Shown here piece by piece: positions 12,578 through 22,519 of a stretch of DNA of 64,000 bases. The notes beneath the pieces are model-generated. The model saw nothing but the letters and a program-made list of their open reading frames with translations. It did not search any database and was not told the DNA's origin. Each line of letters opens with the position of its first letter. The first letter of the stretch is position 1. The position numbers and the translations under genes are program-made. Origin of the DNA: Taudactylus pleione (taxonomy: Eukaryota; Chordata; Amphibia; Anura; Myobatrachidae); the NCBI GenBank assembly GCA_031769625.1, contig JAUIMM010000126.1, positions 9,740,501 through 9,804,500 of the forward strand, given 5' to 3'.

Positions 12578-13029
12578 TTGACAAGATTAAAAAATACTGG
12601 TGATGTGTGGCGATTTGAATACTGCTTCAAGAGGTATTGGCTAATACATTTTCCCAGTGGAGTTTTAGAACCTGTGGAATCTGTCAGAAATTTACCTAAT
12701 GTAGTAGCAGTTACTTCTAGTCATACTCTTAATCCATAGGAGGTCTTAATAGTGGAAGTAAGGGAAATTAGATTAGTGGCTTTGTAAAACCACAGCTTTA
12801 GATTTTGTATTAGCTTCAAAAGGAGGAATCTGTGAAGTTAAAGGAGACCATGTCACATATCAGATAGTACACAACAAAGTGAAGATGAAATAGATAAAGC
12901 TCAACAGGAGATCTGCCATTAAATCAGGCAGATAACATACTTTAATTCCCCTGGTTAGGACAAGTAGGCTGTCAATTTCTCATACACATAAACTGTATAA
13001 TGCTCTGTGTTTGAGGTCTTTATATGCAC
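12578..13029. other. Unassigned sequence
   Basis: No open frame, repeat end or motif that I recognise between the probable LTR and the next MITE. Confidence 0.35.
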
Positions 13030-13032
13030 TAT

Positions 13033-13212
13033 GGGCCTGATTCCCTATCGATTGCAACTGCTTAGTATTACAGATGTGTGTAAGGCAAAGGGGGTGTCCT
13101 TATGTTAGGCTGCAATGGCATTGCGATTGCAGTCATTATCATATCTTCGCAGTAAGACTACGTGCATAATCGCTATTGCGATCGCAATAGCGATCCTTAC
13201 TGAATCAGACCC
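13033..13212. mobile_element. Harbinger-type MITE (CCTGATTC family), 180 bp
   Basis: Termini are GGGCCTGATTC and GAATCAGACCC, flanked by the 3-bp duplication TAT (13030-13032, 13213-13215). The same terminal sequence ends the coding Harbinger element at 14478-20457, so that element or a relative likely mobilised it. The right half is rich in GCGATCGCAATAGCGAT-like palindromes. Confidence 0.8.
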
Positions 13213-13215
13213 TAT

Positions 13216-13795
13216 ATCTGGTGTCCAATTTTTGTTGTGTATAATACAACCTACAGTGGTAAATCATAATGTTATTTTATAGAAATATCTAAGCACTGCT
13301 ATTAGTTATACTGTAGCAGCTCACAATGCTTAATGTTAATCTGTAGCAGCTCAACAATACCCAGGAGCACACCTGAGGCACAGCACGTCCATGCCCGGTA
13401 ACCATCTCATTCTTACCCTCACACTGGAGTGGGTGATCACATGGAAGGGATGACCAAATACTGAGGGATGTAGTCAGCATCACGGTGTGTGGGATGCCTG
13501 AGCACTAGTTGCTAGGGAGAATTATAGGGGCAGAATTAGGGTAAGGCATGTGAATATTTGCTATCATGACCGTTCTATTGCTTGGTTCCTAACACAAAAT
13601 TTTTCAACAAAAGAGCTATTTAAATTTCAGGACTCCAAGAGCTCCAATTTTTCTCTGTTTATTGTAAAGTTATCTTACTAATAAGCTCAAAATCCTTAAC
13701 CATGTCAGCTACACAACAGGAAGATTATTTAGTAAAATATAAAGATAAATATGGATCATTAAATACATGTAAAGTTTATCTAAAGTGCCAAATCT
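13216..13795. other. Unassigned AT-rich sequence
   Basis: No recognisable gene or repeat end. Confidence 0.35.
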
Positions 13796-13796
13796 A

Positions 13797-14000
13797 GGCC
13801 TGATTCAGAAATGCATGCAATGTTAATGTCAGATGCAGTGGAGGGATTTTTTAGCTACTGCGTATGCACTGCACATCTTCAGCTATAGGTTAGTGACTGC
13901 GGTTGCAAAGGGGATTTATTCGCAAAGTGAGTGACAGGTAGTCAGCGTTTGGAAGACGTGAAAAGAGTGGCTAGAAAAACACAGGAATGTTGGGACCATT
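13797..14000. repeat. Half copy of a CCTGATTCAG MITE
   Basis: It begins GGCCTGATTCAGAAATGCATGC and contains GCAAAGTGAGTGACAGG, a tract also seen in the MITE at 50510 (GCAGAGTGAGTGACAGGATGTCAG). No matching right terminus is visible, so it is truncated. Confidence 0.5.
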
Positions 14001-14451
14001 TTGTGTGCGTGCCCTAGTAAGCTTTACTAGGGTATGTTAGCAATATCTTTATTTGATGTATTGCTACTATCACCTAGTATACATATACAATTACTTATTT
14101 TATACTTGGATTACTGCTGCAGTCTCCTGTCTAAAGTTAGTATTGGATCACAATAATATCTTACATTACTTGAGAGGGTACATAACGAGTATAAGGTGTG
14201 GACATACTTTGGAACCTTTCTCGTGAGCAATGAAAATCATTGTGCTCCAGTCTTCTTGATGTGAACATTATGCTGTAAGTGAGGTGTGTTTTAACCTTTG
14301 GGCACTAATATGGACATAGATTGTTTGCTAAACTCATTTACTGAAACTATATAAAATATTATAAAATAATTATTCTTCTATATGTTATGTTTATGTGTTA
14401 ATTTTTTCTTTTTGCTATAATCTTCATGATTATAACACCGTTAACATTATA
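14001..14451. other. Unassigned AT-rich sequence
   Basis: Nothing recognisable up to the 8-bp duplication CATTAGAG that starts the next element. Confidence 0.35.
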
Positions 14452-15293
14452 CATTAGAGCAGTGGTTCTCAAACTCAGGGCCTGATTCAGAGCCGCTCGT
14501 AAGTGGCCGCTCGTTCGTAGTCAGTCGATGTTGTACAACCACGCATGCGTCGGTGTAACAGTGCGCATGTGCGTACGTTTGATTGCGGGTATTTTTCAGT
14601 CGATCGTAGACACAGCAAACAGGAAGTGACATGTCAAATGTGATTGACAGAATTGTCCGTTTTGGGGTGGTGACGGGTGTGGAGATGGGCAAACGCAGGC
14701 GTGTCGAGGCGTTTTTTGGGCGTACATAAATTATCTTATGCGAGTGCAAAATGTGAACGGAACAAGTGATACGTCACTGTCTCATACAATTTCCATTAAG
14801 ACTGCTCGCTCAGCTTGTGGTCTGGTATAGTCTACCACAATGACGATGGTCTCTTCGTACTTCCTTGGGCTCATCGATGGTGTAGCGATTTATCAATTGA
14901 GGCCACAAAAACAATCATCTTTTAATTGCAAATCTGCTTGTAAGGTGTTTAGGAAATAGACAAAATTTTTAGTAGCTAAAATCCGAACGCAGGTGAACTA
15001 CTCAGCTGCTAATTTCTGGGTCATACAATCAATTAGCTAACAATTTATTTTTTTGGGGGGCTTTTAAAAAATTTGTAAGTGTTTCTTTTTTATGGAAACA
15101 ATATTGTACGCATGTTTTTTTAGTGTTAATTCAGTGTTAATTCAAAGTCATAAATTGTTTTAACACTTGTTTTGTTTTACAAAATTAAATGTTTCTATTT
15201 CCATTGTATTGTTTCTAAGTTTGTTTGAGGGATTACCTTTTATCCTGTTTTGGAATAAATCTTCAATAGAATTTTGCAGATTTTTATCATAAT

Positions 15294-15299
15294 TTTATT
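15294..15299 (-). terminator. Polyadenylation signal AATAAA for the Myb-like gene
   Basis: AATAAA on the minus strand about 230 bases after the stop codon at 15526, with T-rich (plus-strand) sequence around it. It is the likely 3' end of the four-exon gene. Confidence 0.5.
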
Positions 15300-15525
15300 A
15301 AATGATTGTGTTCATTTTTTTTTTTTTGGTTTTTCCAATAAACATATTTTTAATAAGGAAAAAAAACTTAAAAATGATTTGGCCCACACACACACACAAA
15401 ATAAGTGGCATTTGAACTTTAAAAAATAAAAAAAAACAATTCACAAGAAAGGAGAGGGAGATTGTTGTCATGAAGGAATATGGGGCAAACACAGAGATGG
15501 ATTGTGGGGTAATTAGTCAGTGCTG

Positions 15526-16810
15526 TCATCGCCTTTTAGGCCTTTTGGCCGGGGTTTGGAGGGAGCTAGAACGGGCACGGGAGCTCCTTCGGCTGGCCTG
15601 GCCAGAGGCAGATGTTGTGGCCTCTGGACTAGGCATAGGGCTAGGCACATTTGTAGGGATGGGTGTTGTTGTGCCAGAGGTGGAGGGTCCTGATGTTCCG
15701 GCAGGAAGGGAGGCCGGCTCCAACATGTGCTGGCGAACGAGCTGCTCCAGGGCATTTGCAATTCTTACATTTGCCCCAGTATTTTCTGCCAGGGCATTTG
15801 CAATTCTCACGTTGGCCACAGTATTTTGTTCCAGGGCGTCCACCACCCATAGCAGATTGGCGTCCATCCTTAGCAGAATCTCGGTGTGCTGATCCATTTT
15901 AACATTGAGATCAGTGAGGAGGGCCACTGCCTGCGAGGGGGAATGCCCTGGACTGTCTGCCACAGGGTCCCCAGTCGGATCTACTGCTTCCTCCCCTGCA
16001 GAGCCAGAAGAAATTCTGCGACCAAAGCTCACCTCTGGAGCAGACTCATCCGCCTGTGTCTCTGTGTGAAAAAAGAGAAAAGATTCAAATTTCAAATGAG
16101 ATATTTTACAAAACACATTTCTGAGTTGTTAACATTACAACATTTACCTGGGGCAACATGAGGAGCCGCAAAGTCTGGCATGTCGGTATCCATGTTCGAC
16201 ACGCCAAACACCTCCTCATCCTGCACACACCCCTGGGCCAGCTCCTCCAAATCCGTGAGCTTAAGTGACACAGGGGTGGGACCCCCACCTGTTCCACCTG
16301 CATGCCTAGCCCTATCAGCCATTTTTTGTTTAAGAGGAAATTTGAAGTCACTCCATCTGTTGGGTAAAAAGTTGGCATTATTACTGCAGTATTTGGACCT
16401 GTAAAATTTTTTTATTCAAATGTAGTTTTTACGTACCGGCGATTGACCTCCCGGGTTGAAAGTTCAAACTCACCCACCCCATTGACAGCACTGGCTATGT
16501 CGTCCCACAGTTTCCATCTCTGGGTTGCACCCATATTCCTTGGTGCCTGTGCCAGGTTGTCGTTGCACATTTGCACCAAAACCTCCATCTCCTTCTTTGT
16601 GAATTGTGGCTGTCTTTTTTTTTTGGCCCTAGTTTGCCTACTAGGCCCAGCAGCCTCTTCCATGGCATCCTCCACACCTTTTTTTAAATGGTATAAAAAT
16701 TTTAAAAGTTAAATGTTTCAAAATGTAATGTTAATCATAAGCATTTTCACATACTTTATAAAATAATTACATGGCGCCTCTTGGCTAGTACTTTGCTGCT
16801 CTGTACTCAT
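15526..16810 (-). CDS. Harbinger Myb/SANT-like DNA-binding protein, four exons
   Basis: Harbinger elements encode a Myb-like partner that helps carry the transposase to the nucleus and to the transposon ends. I read four exons on the minus strand: 16810-16771, 16677-16437, 16356-16148 and 16061-15526. Every junction has GT/AG and the phase is kept throughout, giving 341 aa. It starts MSTEQQSTSQEAP. The Myb/SANT fold spans about residues 30-105 (QFTKKEMEVLVQMC, KLWDDIASAVN, then RRWSDFK completed across the exon 2/3 junction). The C-terminal part has a leucine-rich helix with a duplicated NVRIANALxxN unit (about residues 230-275), then a Ser/Thr/Pro tail ending in basic KRPKRR, a likely nuclear signal. 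The exons are open throughout, so the gene may be functional. Confidence 0.85.
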
Positions 16811-16975
16811 TGTCTTTTCTCAATGTAGCAGACCGATTTTGGCCTTCAGTGATGTTTTTATACATGCGTCAGCATTATTCGGCCGCATCATTCCTTGTGC
16901 GCTCCTATTGTCCGTCCTTAATTTGAGCGGAAAAATAAAGCCTATTTATGGCTTGGTGTGACTCCATTCGAGGTG
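16811..16975. promoter_or_regulatory. Divergent promoter between the Myb-like gene and the transposase
   Basis: On the minus strand TATAAAAA lies at 16862-16855, about 45 bases before the ATG at 16810. On the plus strand a TATTTAT box lies at 16943-16949, heading toward the transposase. The two units would thus share about 160 bp of control sequence. Start sites are inferred from box positions only. Confidence 0.55.
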
Positions 16976-17189
16976 GCATTTTTGGATTGTTGGAGGTTTT
17001 TCGGTGTAGTGGTTTGTTCGTGGTTTGTGGTTTCTTGAAGGCATAGTTTGTATTTTTGAGAAGTTTGGTTTTTTTATTACTTTGTTTCTTTACGTTAGCA
17101 TTTTTGCATTTTTTTTGCTATTTTTATTTATATTTTAAGCATTTCAAAATTTCCCCTAAAAATGTATTATTAAATTGTTAACATTTTTT

Positions 17190-17215
17190 TATATATATAT
17201 ATATATATATATATT
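17190..17215. repeat. (TA)n microsatellite
   Basis: A dinucleotide run just before the splice acceptor TTTTTACAG of the transposase remnant. It may mark the internal deletion that removed the upstream transposase exons. Confidence 0.7.
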
Positions 17216-17222
17216 TTTACAG

Positions 17223-17690
17223 TTATCTTGGCAGTGACCAAGTGACCTTTTCTAACTTTGGCACAAATTAAACAACCTACAAGCTGGTGATGCATGGCTT
17301 CTGGGTAAGTTGACACCTTCTGTTTAAACCAATGCAAAGCTTGGTACACAATGGTCCTGATGTTGTTTTTTATATTTTCACAGGAGACAGTGGTTACCCT
17401 TGCACGCCCTGGCTGCTCTCTCCTTATTTGGTTCCCACACCAGGGCCAGAAAGTCAGTATAATTCCGCACTTACAGCCACCAGGCAGGTGGTGGAGCGCT
17501 GTATCGGCCTTTTAAAAGGCCGATTCAGATGCCTCCACCGCTCTGGTGGCGACCTCATGTATTTGCCGGCTATGGTTTCGAAAATTGTGGTCCTGTGTGG
17601 GATATTTCACAACATCGCCATAAGGAGTGGTGTCCCAATGCAGCCAGAGGATGCCTTGCCTGAGGACGGCCCCCCCGAGGTTGGTCGGAG
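17223..17690 (+). pseudogene. Harbinger transposase, C-terminal exons only
   Basis: Two exons are visible. The first (17223-17304) ends ...LQAGDAWLLG, with donor GTAAGT, and has an in-frame TAA near 17256. The second (17384-17690, acceptor TTTTCACAG, donor GTCAGT) joins in phase to give LLGDSGYP, then YNSALTATRQVVERCIG and LLKGRFRCL. These are the hallmark C-terminal blocks of the HARBI1/DDE_Tnp_4 fold, with the catalytic Glu in VVER. The N-terminal helix-turn-helix and the first catalytic Asp block were not found between the promoter and 17223. The protein is truncated and inactive. Confidence 0.85.
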
Positions 17691-18452
17691 GTCAGTAATT
17701 ATTTATTTATTTTTTTTGTTTTTTATTCCCTAAAATGACCATAAAAATTCATGCATACTACCTGATCAACACAAATGACTTCATGTGGACACATTGGATA
17801 TAACTTCGGGAACAATGATTTCTTCTCCTATTTTGTGAATTCATGTTGGCATGCTACTTCTTCAAACAGTTCCTGATTTTGTTTTTTTGGGGGTTTTGGT
17901 GTTGTTTGGACTTTTGTATGTGTTTTCAATGTTTGAATTTATTGTGTCAATTCACTTGGTGTTTATTATTTGTGTGCATTAAAAACATTTTTAACATTAC
18001 CCAACCATTTCCATCGTAAATTACAACCAAGTGTAACCTGTTTAAAAAAATGCAAAGTTGCTTAATGCTTAATACTGTAATTTCTTAATTTGTAAACTTT
18101 TGTACCCTGCTTTGTTGCTCAAAACAAACACCAAAGGTATTATGGTGAATCAGTATGTTTTACATTCTAGGCCTAAGCAGGTAGCTTTAATTTTTACATT
18201 ACCCCCCCAAAAAATAATCTCTTTTTGAGGTTAATTCTACAAACCTATTGGTATTGTTATGTGTTTAATGTGCAAGCTTACATACTTACTTGAGCTTTCT
18301 ACAAACAAATGTACATTACTTAAAAACTCAGGGACAAATAGTAGACTTATGTAAGGTTCAACAATCTAAGATTTACAGACAAGGAATGAGACTTAAATAA
18401 ATCAAATTAAAGTTTATTTTTAGGGTAATTTTTTTTTTACCTAGAAAAAAAA
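17691..18452. other. Harbinger internal spacer with converging poly(A) signals
   Basis: Noncoding AT-rich sequence between the transposase remnant (plus) and the second Myb-like gene (minus). AATAAA on the plus strand near 18396 and on the minus strand at 18418-18413 would end the two converging transcripts; the minus signal lies about 35 bases after the 18453 stop codon. Confidence 0.5.
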
Positions 18453-19784
18453 TTAGTGGCGCAGGATCGCCAAAAGATGGTCCAATGCCACCAGCATGGT
18501 AATTACATGGCCCCGTATATCCAGAAATCCGGCAGCAATTGCCTCGTTACGCCTCTGGTCCTCTGTGGGTTAAAAAAATGTGTGGATTACTAAAATGACA
18601 CCTTCATTTAGATTTTAACAACCAACCAAAAATTCAGACTATACCAAAAAAAGACATCAGTTACCAAAACATGTCCAAAACAAAAGGAATGCAAAAAAAT
18701 AAGATTTCAAACAAATATGGGCCCAAAAAGAAGAAAAAAAATCCTAAAAGAAATAAAAAAAAAAAAACCAAACTACGACATTTGTTGGTAGTGTAAACAA
18801 GAAAGACACAAGTGTGAGTGTTTGGACATGTGTCATATGTGTAAGGGGAAAACATCCTTGACATTGTTTCATAAAGATATATTTTAAAAACATTTGAACT
18901 ACTTTACTATTTTGAACTGCACAGGCAAAAGGACAACATCAACCAAAATAAAACAAACATAACAAAAAACCATAGTTTAAAATGTAAACATACCGGGCAC
19001 ATTGCTGACTGGGCCTGGAGCCCCGAATTCCTCCTCATCAGAGGTGGGCCAGTGGCTCGGGGAAGGAGGAGGGGTCATGTGGGATGAAGTGGAGGGTGAG
19101 GAAAAGAGAGGGGGGGTTTGAGTGGAGGGGGAAGTTGGAGGGATGTTAATGTGAGGAGAGGGAGGGGACAGATGGGCGGCAAGGTCTAGGGTGGAGGGGG
19201 AATTTGGAGAAGAGTGGGCAGAGGATGTTTGGGTGGGAGTGGGGGATAGGGGACGAGACACACGTCTGCGACGTGTGAGTCTCTGCTCTGCCGCTAAATG
19301 ATGGAGAAAAACATTTGTAATTACAAATTGCCTTTTAGTATTTTGATTTTAGCCCAAAATGTTTTAACAAAAACAGGGGTATACTGTAAACATACACACG
19401 CAGGTATGTCCAAAATAAACAAACAGGCCTATACTGTAAACATGCACATGCAAGTATGTCCAAAATAAACAAACAGGGCTATACTGTAAACATGCACACG
19501 CAGGTATGAGAATAAAAAAACAACAAATAAAAAAAAAAAGATACACAGAAACACTTACTTTGCACTATCTGGAGATGCAAACGGGCCAGCAGGCACGGGG
19601 ATCTGCGCCTCAGATCCGACCACCTGCGCTCCAGCTGGCCGATATTTAGGCGATAGCCGAGGGAATGCAGGCAGCGGCGCACCTCCGCGTAGGCCAGACG
19701 CTTGCGGAGGTTGGTGATGGGGTGCGGATACTCAATAATTCTCTGGTCCATCACCTCACGGCGACAAAAAGCAGCGGCTCTCAT
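18453..19784 (-). CDS. Second Harbinger-carried gene, Myb-like, three exons
   Basis: Three minus-strand exons join in phase with GT/AG borders: 19784-19559 (donor GTAAGT), 19293-18994 (acceptor TTTAG, donor GTATGT) and 18562-18453 (acceptor CCCACAG), giving 211 aa. Exon 1 carries a helix-turn-helix-like segment (about residues 20-65) ending in QLERRWSDLRRR, which resembles the third helix of the Myb-like protein at 16810-15526 (RRWSDFK). Exon 2 has basic TRRRRVSRP, then about 85 residues rich in Pro, Ser and Thr. Exon 3 adds an alpha-helical tail (RNEAIAAGFLDIRGHVITM). I infer a second DNA-binding accessory protein. The family is not known to me. Open exons and intact splice sites suggest constraint or recent insertion. 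Confidence 0.75.
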
Positions 19785-20652
19785 GATGGCAATAATTTTT
19801 TTTTACACAAAACAGTTTTAATAAAGGTCCTAGAAAAAATTTGATTGGCTAATGTACTTTGTAAATTAACAGGAACAATTTTATTGGTTATTGTATGAGT
19901 CATGTGACCTACACCCTCACAAATATAATGTGAGTTATGATAGGCTTGATGCAGTGACATGCGTAAGCTAATTTAAATATCAAAATTAAAGTATTAAAAT
20001 CTGCCTAAAAAAATAAAACTCAAAACAATAGCAACATTCTAACAAACTATTAATTTCGAGAAACCATCCCCTTGGTCAAACCGTGCGTATTCTGCGGAAG
20101 AAATGACACACACTAACAAGAATAAAGTTTATTGACATTGAAAAAAAAACAGGATTGCAAACATGTGAATAACAATTAAGGTAATTAATATAGTGATTGC
20201 CATTAATCGATTCAAGTATGTTTGCAGAATGAAATAACAGGCAATCGAAAACTGACAGGGCCACTTCCGGAATTGACTTGTGCGAGGAGACGGACACTCG
20301 CTATTTAAAACGCTCGCTAGCTAGAGGAGGGGTTGGGAGAAAATGGGGCGGAAGGTTAGCTATGAGCGAACATAAGTGCGAGCGCTTAAATTTAAATTTT
20401 TCCGCTCGTACGGCGGACGAGCGAACGACAACTTGCGTCCGGGTCTGAATCAGGCCCCCAGTCCTCAGGACCCCACACAGCTCACATTTTCCAGGTCACC
20501 TAGCATGTGCACAGGTGTATTCATTACTCACTGACACATTTTAATAGATTCACAGTTGGAGATAGATATATTGCACTTGTGATTCTGTGTTGAGACCTGG
20601 AAAACATACACTGTTTGAGATCCTGATGAACAAGTTTGAGAACCTGTGCATT

Positions 20653-21000
20653 AGAGACTTTTATTCACATCAGGTGAGATTTATCAAACCTTTTAAAGAG
20701 GATAAGTAAATGGAAGTGTTGCCCATAGCAACCAATTACATTCTAAGTATAATTTTATAGAATGTACTAAATCAGAGGTTCCCAAACACGGTCCTCAAGG
20801 CTCCCCAACAGTTCAGGTTTTAGAGATATCCATGGTTGAACACAGGTGGTTTTATCAAATTGACTGAGGTACTAATTAAGTATACTGTGCTTAAACATGG
20901 ATCTCTGTAAAACCTGAACTGTTGGGGAGCCTTGAGGACTGCGTTTGGGAACCTCTGCAGTAGATAAATGTTGGCTAGAATATGATTGGGTTGCTATAAA
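20653..21000. repeat. MITE-like repeat with a nested inverted-repeat hAT MITE (20773-20957)
   Basis: The outer part reads GATTTATCAAACC ... CCCATAGCAACCAATTA on the left and GATTGGGTTGCTATAAATTG on the right, an inverted pair. Inside, 20773-20957 is a near-palindrome with ends CAGAGGTTCCCAAACACGG and its complement CAGAGGTTCCCAAACGCAG. These ends fit hAT YARNG termini. The flanking octamers are TACTAAAT and a diverged TAGATAAA-like sequence. Confidence 0.6.
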
Positions 21001-21405
21001 TTGTCTATAGCCTGATAACCTCAAGATAAGTTAATCTAACTAAATAATACTTAATAACCAATAATTACAAATAACGAGACCAGACACAGAAAGTTGGAAT
21101 TTAAATAAGGTCACAGCTTTCATTCAATTTTAATTAGAAAAAAGAAGGGGGCTTAAGAAAGCGTTGCTAACCTCAGATCTAGTCCAAACAATCTTCATGA
21201 TCAAATTGGGAGTGGCAGTACACCCCCTGACACAAACTGAGCTGCAGAGGCCTAAACTCCCCCCTCTATTAGCTTAGCACTGCTGTGGCCCAACCTTGAT
21301 GGAAAAGCCCAGGTCCCCCATTTGGGCAGAGACAGCTAACCCTGCAAAATGGAAAGTGCCCCCACAACTACCACTTGCGTCCACTATTGGCCGCCGAGAA
21401 ACAAT
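21001..21405. other. Unassigned sequence, possibly 3' part of the SGNH-bearing retroelement
   Basis: No coding motif seen. It lies downstream (minus sense) of the SGNH remnant and could be its 3' untranslated part. Confidence 0.35.
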
Positions 21406-21409
21406 GCTT

Positions 21410-21985
21410 TCATGCCAAAGCAGCGATCAAAAGATTATAGCCCACCACAAAGTGTCGCTTCAATTCCACCGAGACTGAAAAAATCTCCTGAAGGAATACT
21501 CTCAACCCCACTTTACTAAGATGAACCTCGTCTTTTCGGAAGGATATGGGGTCATCATAACAGATACGTGGATGTCTTGCTACAAGACCCCCTAAACTGA
21601 TGATGTACTTTCCAACATAAGCATTAACTTTCCACCTGATACGGTCGACTATTGGCCCGCTGTTAGAGCATCTCCAGACCTGATGCTGGATGATATCTGA
21701 CCAAACGATCTGCATTGATCTGTAAAGTGAATGCCACCTATCCACATCTTCCCTGATACTAATGCTCAGTTTAATACCTGTCCAATTACCCAGGTCATTA
21801 CCCCCGGCATGACTAGGCACCCTGGGGGCCGTCACTTCTCTATGGATTCTTTGACTAAACTACCCAAACCCTCCCATTTTATCCCCCTGACTCCTATCCA
21901 CCTAACCTGTCGGCCACTGAGCAACATGGCAGCCTCCATGGTCAATGACAAGTGGGCCACCCAATAAATTAATGAGTGACCCATG
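21410..21985 (-). pseudogene. SGNH/GDSL-type hydrolase domain remnant from a retroelement
   Basis: On the minus strand near 21975 the text reads GHSLIYWVAHLS (SGNH block I position), then GRQVRWIGVRGIKWEG. After a frameshift near 21830 it goes on with AGGNDLG (GxND block), IVWSDII, and a C-terminal DEVHLSKVGLRVFL whose His is the expected catalytic residue. This domain is carried by several vertebrate retroelements, including Ngaro/DIRS-type and CR1-type, where its role is unclear. No reverse transcriptase or recombinase was found beside it, so the parent element is undecided. The frameshift makes it a pseudogene. Confidence 0.7.
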
Positions 21986-21989
21986 AACC

Positions 21990-22500
21990 AAATTTCTGAA
22001 GATGTCCGGAGAACATCTGTAACAGATATAATCCAACATATGAGTATTAACTAATCCAAACCATATCATAACCATCCTCTAACCATGCTGAACCTAATAA
22101 TAATAATACTGCTAAATTCTATCCAAGAGGTTATTAGCATAATAATGGCCATAATTATGGGCCTGCCCACCGCATCCAGGTGACCTCTATCAGGCAGGTC
22201 CCTAACACTCCTATGGAACAAATATAGGGCACGGGACCCATCAGGCCAAGCCAGCAGAACTGCCCCATGGCATCACACTAGATTAAGGTGAGGGTTAAAG
22301 AATAATAAAGAAAGCCTATGTGTTAAGTCCCACATAAGTAGGAGGTTATAATAAAAAGTGTATACAAGTGTATAAAAGTATTCTCAATAGATCAGCAGGG
22401 TGTCTTGCACTGCCCCACTTTTGATTCTATTACTAAGAGGAACAGTTGATGCATCCTTGGATATAGAATAGCTGTTTTGATGCTTTACACACTGTATTAG
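21990..22500. other. Unassigned sequence
   Basis: No recognised coding or repeat terminus between the SGNH remnant and the L1 tail. Confidence 0.3.
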
Positions 22501-22519
22501 TTGCTAAGTTGTCCCCTCA

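Larger units (their letters stand above)
14478..20457. mobile_element. Harbinger DNA transposon with three gene units
   Basis: Terminal inverted repeats GGGCCTGATTCAGA / TCTGAATCAGGCCC bracket 5980 bp. The subterminal parts share CCGCTCG-type blocks. The flanking trinucleotides are TCA and CCA, a 3-bp duplication with one change, as expected for PIF/Harbinger. Inside lie a four-exon Myb-like gene (minus, 15526-16810), the C-terminal transposase exons (plus, 17223-17690) and a three-exon second gene (minus, 18453-19784). The first two face away from a shared ~160-bp promoter region. The transposase N-terminus is missing, so the copy cannot move itself. Confidence 0.9.
14460..20648. mobile_element. 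hAT MITE, split by a Harbinger element
   Basis: The outer ends are CAGTGGTTCTCAAACTC (14460) and, on the complement of the right end, CACAGGTTCTCAAACTTG. They are flanked by a perfect 8-bp duplication CATTAGAG (14452-14459 and 20649-20656), diagnostic of hAT. Only about 210 bp belong to this MITE; the rest is the Harbinger at 14478-20457. The joined flanks (CTCAAACTC and GTCCTCAGGACC) match the common hAT MITE layout also seen at 20773 and 27085. Confidence 0.85.

Noticed and set aside
15470..16404. Plus-strand frames over the Myb-like gene
   Set aside because: The minus strand has a four-exon gene with phased splice sites and known domains; the plus frames have neither.
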